From contig JAAAJB010000333.1 in assembly GCA_016098155.1 (NCBI GenBank), positions 1 to 39,465 of the forward strand: a stretch of DNA of 39,465 nt. The letters are read 5' to 3'. This document shows, in pieces, positions 1 to 9,670 of the stretch. The position numbers and the translations under genes were made by a program. Below the pieces are notes generated by a model. That model was not told where the DNA came from. It saw nothing but the letters and a program-made list of their open reading frames with translations, and did no database searches. The stretch's first letter is position 1, and every line of letters starts with the position of its first letter. Source of the stretch: Actinomortierella ambigua (lineage: Eukaryota; Mortierellomycota; Mortierellomycetes; Mortierellales; Mortierellaceae).

Positions 1-475
1 GAAGTTCAAGTTTCTAATTGTTTGATTCTGGTATGAATTTTAATATATTGAGGGAAATCCAGAAGGTGGGATGTCCGAATCAATGTTAGCCGCACTTATC
101 GTGGAGGAGATTATGGAGACCTAGGAGAGAACTTGAAAGGCCAGAACCGTACAAGAGAAGCGCATAGAGTCCACTCCATTCCCTGGATGAGTGTTTTTGC
201 TTTTGAAGGACACCCCAAAAAGGGGGAAGGGGGGAGGGGTTTTCTTCATTTTCTCAACACGCACCACGAATTTGGTTTTATCTACACCAATGAATAGACC
301 TATCATAGTGCGCACAACGGTCCCATGGCCATCCAGTAGTAGTCAAAAGGTAGCCCTGATTAATCAGGCCATGGACTGAAAACTTGCAGTTTACAACTTG
401 ATTTTCCTTTTATTCACCAACCACAACGAAGAAAGGAAAAGAGTGATTATATAACCCCAAAGGATGCAATCCCCA
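1..475. other. Intergenic, no gene seen
   Basis: This is the window edge. Short open frames here have low-complexity translations and no start context or domain that I can support. The only probable functional content is the 3' end of the minus-strand lectin-like gene that stops at 476. Confidence 0.5.
409..414 (-). terminator. Probable polyadenylation signal of the lectin-like gene
   Basis: AATAAA on the minus strand, about 62 nt past the stop codon of the lectin-like gene. Distance and strand fit a fungal poly(A) signal; there is no transcript evidence. Confidence 0.45.
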
Positions 476-1060
476 TTAGTCCAGAATCTCCACATTCCAA
501 GCCGAGTTACTACCAGTGTTGGAACAAGCCCAAAAGATCGGGTTCGCGCCATTGACGACTCCTTGCGTGCCTGCTCCACGACCACCTAGGCATTGAGTCC
601 GCTTCTCATCGGTGAAGACCCTGCCTGTGACCAGGTCCAGTTCCCAGATAGCGTTGCTACCAGGCGAACCCGCGCACGACCAAAAGATGGGGCTGTTGCC
701 GCTGTTGGTGCCTCCATTGTTGTTTCCCCTGGCACCCAGACACTGGTTCCTGTTGGCGCGCGTGACCAGATGGCCCGTCACCAGATCGTATTCCCAAATG
801 GCATTGTCGCCGGGAGAGTCTGCGCAACTCCAAAAGATGGGACTCTTGCCGTTCACGGTGCCTGCGGCACTGTTGCCCTCGGCGACGAGACACATCGACG
901 GGTCGGCATCCAGGTACAGGCGGAACGAGCCGCGCAAAGGTGAGTTGGAATGGACGCCTCTTGGGAGGGGCCCCGCTGCATCGACCGATGATGATGATCG
1001 GGTGACGGAGACGACCGCGGCGACGGCAATGGTCATGATCAATGAAAGACTGGGTGTCAT
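476..1060 (-). CDS. Secreted protein with three lectin-like beta-trefoil repeats
   Basis: Predicted 194-residue intronless protein. The start at 1060 is chosen because it gives a clean signal peptide (MTPSLSLIMTIAVAAVVSV..., cleavage near residue 30) and lies about 100 nt from a TATA box; an upstream ATG in frame would only add a non-hydrophobic leader. The mature part holds three repeats of about 45-50 residues. Each has a CL(V/G)-x-(E/R)-G start, then PIFW(S/A)C, then a W that follows a G-x-N-(A/S) segment, as in NAIWEYDLVTG and NAIWELDLVTG. Three Cys- and Trp-anchored repeats are the pattern of R-type (ricin B-like) beta-trefoil lectins, here with W replacing the usual QxW. Likely role: carbohydrate binding at the cell surface or outside the cell. 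The ligand is unknown and no enzymatic domain is attached. Confidence 0.72.
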   Translation of the reverse strand: MTPSLSLIMTIAVAAVVSVTRSSSSVDAAGPLPRGVHSNSPLRGSFRLYLDADPSMCLVAEGNSAAGTVNGKSPIFWSCADSPGDNAIWEYDLVTGHLVTRANRNQCLGARGNNNGGTNSGNSPIFWSCAGSPGSNAIWELDLVTGRVFTDEKRTQCLGGRGAGTQGVVNGANPIFWACSNTGSNSAWNVEILD

Positions 1061-1160
1061 CTTGAGGATGATTGTTCTAAGAGAATAATTGGGAAAGGAA
1101 GAGTGGAGTGGAGTGGGTACGGATTTGTGGTACAGCGTGAAGAGAAATGTCTGGAGGAGT

Positions 1161-1166
1161 TTTATA
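1161..1166 (-). promoter_or_regulatory. TATA box of the lectin-like gene
   Basis: TATAAA on the minus strand, in the context CAGTATAAAAC, about 100 nt upstream of the ATG at 1060. It fits a core promoter for a secreted-protein gene and helps to choose the downstream start. Confidence 0.55.
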
Positions 1167-2240
1167 CTGGCCAAGGAAATTGAGAGAGGGGGTGGAAGGA
1201 TGCCAGAGATACTCAAAAGTCGGGCTGGACGCTGAGAAACGAACAAGCGTTGAGAGTGCACAGGAGGAAAGGGGGCGCAAAGGAGGTGCCGACGTCGAAA
1301 TCGCAGAGTTGTGGAGCATTTGGCTGCATAAAAGCAAGCAAACTAAGTGGTACAGACCCATGCAGTGAGCAGAATGGTCCCAGACAGGACAGGAGAATTG
1401 TGTGGATACGGACCTCCTTCTCCCTTCTTCGTTGATTTTTTTTTTTTGCAGTTTACAAGGGGGTTGCTTGGATGCTGGCTGTCTTCAAAATAGATGCCAC
1501 AAACTGGGTGTGCACCTTCTCGCCCCTGTTTACTCGCGCGGTGGTCAGACATCCATTACTGCTAGGAGGACATCTGCACTATACCCCCATTCCACATGGC
1601 CTTAGCTTGCCCTGGAGGCAGGAGAGAAAGAAAGAGAGACAGCGAGAGCATGCAGAATTTAAGGATATACACTCGCGTACCTACTGTCGCACACAGTCAA
1701 CCAATACACTTTTGGCCCTACCTCACGACTTCTTCAACCGCACCCTTCCAAGGACCTTCAAGACCCATCGCAAAAAAAAAAAAAAAAAAAAAAGGAAAAT
1801 GGTCGCAGCATGTGTGTCTCGATTTCCCTCCCTCTGCCTAGAAATTCCAGCAGACAGGTATCATGAGTCTCTGCAAACCCCTCCCTTTCCCGTTCACATC
1901 ACTTTCTTTAAAAGAAGAGAGTAGTTGAGGTGATGAGTTAGGTGGATTTTCTAACCAGAGTAATTACGCATGCATCAGCCTAAAGGGATGTGTATGTCGG
2001 CCAGCCACGACGCTCAGCTGCATGAAGCACCCGTGTCCATAAGCCAGGCCGTCTCCACGGCCTTGTGGCATCGATGTTGATCCTCAGTCTGTGCCTCCTC
2101 CCCAGGCGACCACGACAATCCGCCAAGAAAGAGGCGTCTGTCCCAAGGGTTTCTTCGCATGACATGAGGAGCCTGATAGAAGACCCTCCCCCCGTCCCTT
2201 TTTTTTTACGGTCGAGGTGGATCGCGAACCGAGCATAACA

Positions 2241-2266
2241 GGCCAGGCCAGGCCAGGCCAGGCCAG
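2241..2266. repeat. Pentameric tandem repeat (GGCCA)n
   Basis: About five tandem copies of the 5-mer ggcca/aggcc are directly visible. It lies in non-coding spacer; a microsatellite without evident function. Confidence 0.85.
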
Positions 2267-3042
2267 AAAGACTTGGGTGGGTGGGTGGTGATGGGGAAGC
2301 CGAGAAGGGATCCCAATGCCTGTCCCCATGTTTGGATGCCGTGAACGTGAGCGCGACCATCGGCGGTGTTATTCAAACTACATTGACCCTCGGTGTCAGG
2401 TCCAGCGATACACCAGAGACATTTAGAAGAGATGAAATAGACGCCGGAGAAACTATTCAAAAATTCACGGAAAAGGTGCGTTTGCGGGTATGGCGATCAG
2501 AATAACACCCGACCGCGTCCCCCTGTGTTGCTCTCAGTGCGTCATCTTTTGAACTTGACTAGAACGAAAATCATCGAGATTGGGGGTTCGGCACCAAAAG
2601 TCTTGTTGTGGTGACAGGAGCACAGTGGCTGTGAAGGTCACCATTCCGATAATTGTCGGAACTTTTTTTTTACCATATCCTCACGCTTCTCATAGAGCTG
2701 GCGGATACTATATGGTGTGTTTGAAGGAGTGGCGTGTGGGAGGTTAAGCATGGGTTTTGGTGGGCGATATCACGTCCTGTACAAATCAGCCTACACCAGA
2801 AGAGGCAAGGAAGTTCCACCACACTAAGCAGTCTAAGCACGACAACATAAGTACACTACCAACAATCTATTAGTACGGGGGGTTGGGGGTTGGATAAGGA
2901 TATCTTTTGATCTATCTTGCCATCTGGGCAGGAGGTAGGGTGAAAGAGAAGAGAAAAGAAGGGTGAATGGGTAAGGGGGGGGGAAGCCCTCCCCTCCATC
3001 CTCCAGGTTAAGGCCCTTTGTGTTTTTTTTGGGCTACCTTCT

Positions 3043-6000
3043 TTACACGACCTTCCACCCCAAATCATAAACGACAAACGGGAACGACTCATCCCGCCCA
3101 GAGACAATCCGAATAAACCGATATCCGCCCTTGGGTGCCTTGCCCTCCTGCATACCAGCCCACGCCTGGCCACCGTCCGCCGCGCTCTCGCCACCTGTGG
3201 TCTCATGTGACGATTGCACCACAAACTTGCATTCTGTCCGCCATCCATAGTCCACGTACGGGTTCCACTCGGCAATCGCCCGTTGCTCCTCTACTCGGCT
3301 CGACATGGCAATCGCCTGTTGTTGCTCTTCCTCCAAGAAGACCAGGGGACGATCATCAATTGGTCGGTTCAGCATTGCTTTTTGCACGTCCTTTGTGATT
3401 GGGCCCTTGTATTTCCGGTTGCGGACCGTGCGGCAAGAGGTCTGAGGGCGGATTGCCAGCTAAAAAATGGAGAGACAAAGAGAGGGAGAGGGGGGGGGGG
3501 TGAGTGTTTCAGCATAGCTAGGTTTGGAGAAGATTGGGCAACACAAGGGAGGGAAAGGAGTGGGGGGCTGAGGGGGAGAGACGAGTGCGCCACTTACATA
3601 GTGTGTACCATCCTGACTGAGTTCGATCCGCACGTTCTTAATCCACTCTTCGCCCATTTGGTAAAGTAGACGATATTCAATGGGTCGATCGATCAACATG
3701 AGCATATCAAGTCCGATGTAGTCCCCTTGCTTGATCGTCTCTGTACTCTTGTACGCTGTGCCATCCAAGCCGTCGACGGCCTTGCTGAATGGGTGCTGAA
3801 CATAGATATCCGGCACGTCGTACTGACGATGCAAAATCTCGCCTTGTTCAATGTCAATGTAAGGCCGGTACTTGAACATTCTCACGTCCGCGAATGGGTG
3901 CTTGTTACTGATGATCAGACACCTGTCGTCCAGGCATGGTGAACGCACATCACGCTCCAGGAAGGTCGGGTGTAGTTCCTCTCGCTCGAACAGAGGATCC
4001 TTGCGCTCCAATGCATCCCACAACTTGCGCGCCGCGCGATGCTATATTGGTTAAACAAACGAACGAACAATAGTACCAAAATATTAGGAAGACATATTCT
4101 TGTTGCCATCCAATCAATCATATGACCTGAGATCATCTCCCTCTTTCGTCCTGGTTACCATGTAGTCCTTGTTACGCTGCTTGCCACTGCTTCCAGCACT
4201 AAAGGCAAAGTCCTGTGGCATCTCGTAGAGATAGTTCTCGAGCTGGTACGGGACTTGGTTAAGGAAAGTCGAATAGTACATGTCGCCATACGCAAACTCG
4301 AGTGAATCCATATTGGTCACTGACGCTTGCTTCAAGAACCGGACCACGTTCTCGCGTGTCGTCATTGCGCCTGTACCCAACCATGAGAAGCATGCATGCA
4401 TGCTGACCTCTAGAATATGATTTCGTGGGGGTAGGTAGGTAGGTAAGTAGAGGAAACGAATGACATTCACAATAGCGACAATAACAAACAGGAGTCAGTT
4501 GAGACGGATCCTTTTCCAAGAGGGTCTGATTTAGCAGAGCACAATCACCACCGAACAAGAAGATCTTACTGTTTTCATAGAAACACCAATGCCAGTTGGT
4601 GAGCGACCACACGTCCGAGTTGGTATCAGTGTGCACAAACTGAGGGAAGCGCAAAAAGTTGGCGTACATAGCCCGAAGGTGGTAGATTTGCCAATCGTCG
4701 TCCTGGAAATAGCAATAGGGCGAGGATGCCATGGCACATGCCATGTAGCGCGCCACAAAGAACATGTTGTCCGGCGAGTTGTATACACGTACTTTGGGAC
4801 AGCTGAAGATCTATTTTTGTGAGGTCGTCATGGAAGAAGGGTTAAACATGGTGTGTGAGTACTTTGTCCATGACATGCAGGAGGAGGAGAGGGTGGGGGG
4901 AGGGAGGGAGAAAGACGATGGGATGCTACTTTTCGACAATGCTTCCTCGCGATTCAACATTGAAATACGCCCTATTGTTCAACACTGGCAGTTCCCATTT
5001 GGATCCAAGGAGAGCATTACAGACAGACAGGTAGAGAAGGTAGGACATGTCCAGTTGGAAGAAGAGTTGGTGGGAAGCAAAAAGAGGTACACAAAGAAAG
5101 AAAGTGTATGTGGGGAGGGGGGGGAAAGGAATGCATCGACTGATCCAATGGCTCGCGTCGATCCAAGGAGTAGGCAGGGAGGGACGAGGCATAGCCGATC
5201 GACATTTCCAAACTGTCCAAATGCTCCTGCCAACATGCCAATGTATGTGCGGGCCGAGCGTATGGTGAGCCAAGCAACATCTCTGAAACGACCGTGCGCG
5301 CTTTGGTTGCCCTGGTATTCGCCATTTGGCGGTGATTGGATGATCCTCTTCCCAGAAACAAATGGTGGCTACAACACACCCTCGGTATTAAAAAAGATAG
5401 AGGCTAGTAAAAAGCGAGAAAGAAACACATCCTAGGTATACACGAGCTTACCTTCTCCTCTAAGTGGACATCGACCTTGTTGTTCCAGATCATAATCTCC
5501 TTAAACATCTCGTACGGACACAGGTTATCGACAATCTCCTTGAGGTTCTGAAGACGGGACCAGTTGAGCAGGATGGCGGTCATCAAACCCGCACCATCCG
5601 TTGGCCGCATGTCGGTGGTGGTGAGGTTTCCACGGTTGATGAAGTAGGGAGGCTCGAGCACATTAGGGTCCTTCCTGGGACCGACAATGAGCCTGATCAG
5701 CATAGAGCCAACAGCGAATAGCATCCAGATGACAAGCAAGAGGAATGGCATGAGGAGGCCAAGGCGGATCCTGCGATTGTGCATCGAGGGGTGGTTGCGA
5801 ATCATGGCAACGTTGGTGCGCAGGAAACGCCGTATCCGGAACGACAATGAGCGTGAGTACTGATCGAGGTGGTGGTGATGGTTCAGGTTCATGTTGATCT
5901 TGACGGATGGACCACCACCAGCTCCTCCCATTGCTCCCAAGGCACTTCCTCCTGCACCTCCTCCTCCTCCTGTTCCTCCACCTGTACCTACACCACCGCT

Positions 6001-6180
6001 TCCTCCTCCACTACCACCGAGGCCATTGTGCAGATGGTGATGAGCAGCAGCGGCAGCAGCAGTAGACGACGACGACGACGATGAGGAGGATGAGGACGAG
6101 GAGGTGGCTCCAGAGTGGTTGTTGTTGCCTCCTGCGCCCGTGCTTCCTGGGCTAGAGCGGTAGTGAGGTGGTTGTGCCAT
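3043..6180 (-). CDS. Type II membrane glycosyltransferase-like protein with DDD motif (5 exons)
   Basis: Exons (minus): 6180-5452, 4810-4570, 4409-4159, 4041-3598, 3459-3043; all junctions are GT-AG and keep phase, giving 693 residues. The N-terminal 100 residues are Ser/Gly/Ala/His low complexity and cytosolic; one membrane segment lies at about 140-162, so the rest is lumenal or outside. The region around 244-283 has a nucleotide-sugar transferase look: a conserved MFFVARYMACAM helix followed by YCYFQDDDW (DDD at about 280-282, a likely metal/UDP-sugar ligand). Residues from about 480 to the end resemble a galactose-binding or discoidin-like fold (AVDGLDGTAYKS, KQGDYIGLDML, VRIELSQDGTHY, YRFIRI). 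Likely role: Golgi or surface glycan synthesis. Donor and acceptor are unknown. Intron 1 (641 bp) is unusually long, and its acceptor (cacaaaaatag) is pyrimidine-poor, so this junction is the least certain. Confidence 0.78.
4430..4446. repeat. (GTAG)n microsatellite inside intron 2
   Basis: Roughly four tandem GTAG/GGTA units, lying inside the second intron (4410-4569) of the glycosyltransferase-like gene. Confidence 0.8.
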
Positions 6181-7200
6181 GACTCATCCAGATGGTGAAG
6201 GGGAGATGGATGAGGGATGGGAGAGAGACAGACAGAGAGAGACAGGAATGCAAGCTGAAGAAGAACGGGAATCCTTCAAAGTCAGGTCAGGTCAGGGCAA
6301 GAGCAAGACAAGACAGGGCAGGCCAGGATAAGACAGGGAGCAAGCCAGGGAGCCAGGAACACACACAAGGATGAACAAGTGAAGGGAAAGGGAATCAGAT
6401 GAGTGCGAGGATGGCTGGAAGGAAAGAGGTGGAAAGATGGAAAGATGGAGATGGCGGCTATAGCCTTCCTTGATGATGTAGCGCAAAAGGAAAGAGAGAG
6501 AGGGAGAGAAAGAAGGCGACACAGAGTACACCTCTTCTTTGGCCCTAGCCCAATGAGGGGTCCAACCAAACAACAAGCAGGGTTCACACCGTGTACATCT
6601 CCATGCACTCACACACACACATACCTACTCTCTTTGTCTCTCAGCACTCCACATGTCTCCCTTTCTGTCTGCTTCCATCTCGCTTTATCTCACACACTTT
6701 TCTCTCTCTCTCTCTCTCTCTTCTCCCGTCTCTCTCTTCTCTCTTCTCTCTTTCTTCTCTCTTTCTTGCATATCGCTGATATACAGGGGGTCATTTTCAC
6801 TTTCAACTGGTGATGATCAGATATTATTATGTTGATGGTAGTGTAAAGATCTAGGAGATGTCGGAAAGACTCTGACAGACACATGTAACGGGGATGGACT
6901 CCAAAGACTGGTGTCCACATAGGTACGAAGCGCCCTCTTTAATCGATCCATGCAGTCTGGCCCAGTGGAATCTCGGCAATCCCGATAGAATTTCAAGACA
7001 ACCGAACTGTTTTAAAAGGGCGATGTAGATGAGGGTTCTCACTGGACCAGCCTGCTAGTTTCTTTTATACTCCACAAAAGCCACTCTGATGTTTCCTGTG
7101 GGACTTTGATTTTCGTGTCCCTCCCCTTGAGCAATGTTTGGTCTTCAGCCAGTCCAGTAGAGGGGACTACTCTTTTCGACTAAAAAGAAACTCCCCTCCA
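6181..7200. other. Spacer with CT tracts and AG-rich DNA
   Basis: This is the upstream region of the glycosyltransferase-like gene and the 3' side of the Arb1-like gene. It contains a GGTCA-type short direct repeat near 6283-6297, GA-rich DNA near 6221-6245, and a long CT-rich stretch near 6640-6770 with a perfect (CT)n core at about 6701-6722. The open frames here are Ser/Leu or Arg/Glu simple sequence, so I call no gene. Confidence 0.6.
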
Positions 7201-8797
7201 CTACGTGAAGAGAATGTCGTCCGACACCTCCACTATCCGCCGAAAGTAGGACGGAAACAGCGTCAACGGCTCTCCAAACCATACCCCGTTCGATAACTCG
7301 TAATAGCTGCCGTCCATCTTCATCCCCACCTGCAACTTCTTGGCCAGTTCCACAGGTAACAGGAGCTCCATCCGCCGGATCGTCGTCTTGGCCTCCATCT
7401 GCTCCTCCTCGTCCACATCCGTCGACACGTACGGCACAAGCTGCAATACACCATAGTCCTCCACCTTCTCCACATCGATCGCCTCAATTGTCAGAAACAT
7501 TGGTAGCGTCCTGCGCACCACCCGCACCCCCTCAAGTCGCGTATCCTTGCCGAGCTTTCTCATCGCGTCTTTGTAGATGGCAGCCGACTCTTCCATACTG
7601 CCCAAGTTGCTGCTGCTGCTGCTATCGTTGCTCTTTGGCTGATCGTCGGTGGCTACATATGCATCAAGCTTGTCCAGATCAAGGCCATCATTGCTGATAA
7701 ATAGCTCAAAGCAAGCTGCATGGAACTGCCGGCCCTCAAAGGGTAGTTCATCAGTGTTGATGGCTTTGACCAGCGGCAGTTCATCCTGAGCCTGTTGAGT
7801 GACCTGGATGGCTGCCTCGATCTGGGCGTCATACTCTGGAATGGCTTTCAGCGTGCGAAGCGAGACGAGAAAGGCCTGGAGCACCCGTGGGGTGATCGAA
7901 TAGGCGGCATCTTGAGGTATGCCGGCTCGATGGATGACAAAGTGGGACAGGAACGAGGCTACGACGTATTCGAAATCGACCTCCAGCTCAAACTCTTCTG
8001 AAAGCTGTGCACTCTCGTCCATGGCACCGTAGGTCAGGTACATGGAAAACATCTTGGCCCCTGTTGGTGTAAACCGGTGGTTCTGTCGAAACACTTGGAC
8101 CGCTGTCAGCATTCTTGTGTGTAAGGGCTTGGCTCTATTTTTTTTTTGTTCCCGATTGAGGGTTTAACAGCGTATTGTTCAGATTATTGTTTGTTTCAAT
8201 GTGTGGTACTGTTACCTCCCTTCCCCACACACGCACACAGCACACAAAGCACATAGCATACACTTACGGATCAAAAGGATCCCCCTCGGGAATGATAAAC
8301 TCGAGTTCTTCGCCTTCATCGATATTGTCCTCGGCGTGCCTCATGGTCTTGCCTTTGCGGGGGCGTTGCTTGCGTTTGGGTTTCTGGGTCGTGGGGTTGG
8401 AGGGGTCCCACACAGCATTGGGATCGACGGTGAGTGGGTTCAAGCGCGCTTTGCGCGCAGCTTCAATCTCTGCAGCCTTGGCGGCCTTTTTTTCGCAATA
8501 GCGCTGTCGCTCTTCGTCAGAACTACCTTCGTCCTCGCTGTTGGACTCGAGCTGCTTGTTTGTGGCGATGACAATGTCCTTGTAGAGCTGACGGATTGTA
8601 CTTTAAGCAGGAGGAGGTGGAAAAGCACGCCAAAATTCAGCATAAGCAGCAAGAGAAGCAAGTTGGGTCCAAAATCAACGTGGCGGGTGCGCATGTGTCC
8701 ATCGAGGGAAGGATGGACGGAGATAGTCATACTCTTCAAGGTGTGCGGATACGTCAGTCGTGGCCATGCCACCTTGGTTTGGCATGTTGTCTTCCAT
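7201..8797 (-). CDS. Arb1-like protein (Argonaute siRNA chaperone complex subunit family), 3 exons
   Basis: Exons (minus): 8797-8733, 8600-8268, 8134-7201; both introns are 132-133 bp, phase 2, with good donors and a pyrimidine-rich acceptor in intron 1. Product 443 residues. Residues 40-75 are acidic then Glu/Lys helical, and 95-106 (KPKRKQRPRKGK) is a likely nuclear localisation signal. Then come a DPxxPxxxR segment, RFTPTGAKMFSMYLTYGAMD (about 150-170) and DFEYVVASFLSHFV. The C-terminus has GSYYELSNGVWFGEPL. This order (basic segment, R-F-x-K-x-F-x-x-Y-L-x-x-G-G/A, DFE-x-V-x-x-FLS, late GxW module) matches my knowledge of Arb1 proteins, which in fission yeast bind Argonaute loaded with duplex siRNA. 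Role by inference: nuclear RNAi and heterochromatin silencing. Family assignment is moderate. The gene is divergent from VPS8 and may share its promoter region. Confidence 0.66.
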
Positions 8798-9670
8798 TGC
8801 TGTGGGATGTGGAATGGATTGTGGAAGAGAGAGTGAGAGAGGGTGACTGTCGCGTTGAAGTGGGGAAAGGGCTTTGTGCGTTGACAAAATGAAATGGCAT
8901 TCAGCGTGCAAAAAGCAAATCCCCACTTTCTGTTTTTGTCATTATTCACCTCGCCTCTCCGCTCCCACTCACTCACTGGCCTCACCCCCCCCCCCCCCCC
9001 CCCCCCCCCCCACCGCACACCACCGCGCCAGTCTTTCTCCCTTCTATTCTTCCCCTTTTTTCGCATCTATCCAGCGGCAAGAGCGCAGACTGTTTGCGGG
9101 TCTTGACCAGGAGAGAGAGAGACGCGCGGTGCTGCAAAGGGATTAGTAGAAGAAGAATAGGAAGAAGAAAAGAAAGACTAGCTGACTGAAAGAGAGAGAA
9201 AGAGAGCCCTTCTCTCTTCCCCTTCCCTTTCTTCCCTTTTCTTCCTTCCTTCCTTCCTTCCCTCTTCTTGCATTGTTGCCAAGACTGACTGCTGCAACAA
9301 CCCAACCACCACCACCACCACCAACAAACTCCACCACCGTGTCTGAATCGGAGAGGGCGTGTGAGCGAGTCTCTACTTTCCAACTGCAAATTCCTCCCGA
9401 CTCCACCATCACCACCAGAGGTATTATATTATATTGTGTCGTGTGGTAGCTGCATGCATGCCCTGCCTCGCCCCCCGACCATGCCTCATGAGTTGATGCC
9501 ACCTGTCAAAACACCCAAAGGAAAAAAAAGGGCACTCGTAGCTGATTTCTCATTCATTTCATACATTCATTGTTCTAGACCTTGTCTCGCGCCACCATCT
9601 GTACTTTCACCCTGGGAGTGTTTCTCTGTACATTCTTCCCCTCTCTTCTTAGTTCGCCTGCACCATTCCC
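8798..9670. promoter_or_regulatory. Divergent promoter region between the Arb1-like gene and VPS8
   Basis: This 873-bp spacer separates two start codons pointing away from each other, so it probably carries both promoters. It contains a 27-nt C run, a long pyrimidine-rich stretch (about 9200-9290) with TTCC repeats, CCA/CAA triplets near 9305-9330, and AT-rich DNA near 9421-9437. I see no convincing TATA box on either side. Confidence 0.6.
8985..9011. repeat. 27-nt C homopolymer (G27 on the minus strand)
   Basis: An uninterrupted C run is directly visible in the divergent promoter. The minus strand could form G-quadruplex structures. Length in such runs is error-prone in assemblies. Confidence 0.9.

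Larger units (their letters stand above)
1061..3042. other. Long spacer between lectin-like and glycosyltransferase-like genes
   Basis: I see no gene with coherent domains here. The stretch holds an A run of about 22 nt near 1771-1792, five or so tandem copies of a CCAGG/GGCCA pentamer near 2240-2266, and several T, G and GA tracts. The open frames are compositionally odd (Ser/Pro/Lys rich from simple sequence) and lack support. Confidence 0.5.

Noticed and set aside
4926..5379. Several 85-120 codon frames inside intron 1 of the glycosyltransferase-like gene
   Set aside because: Their translations lack family similarity and the flanking exons join in phase without them.
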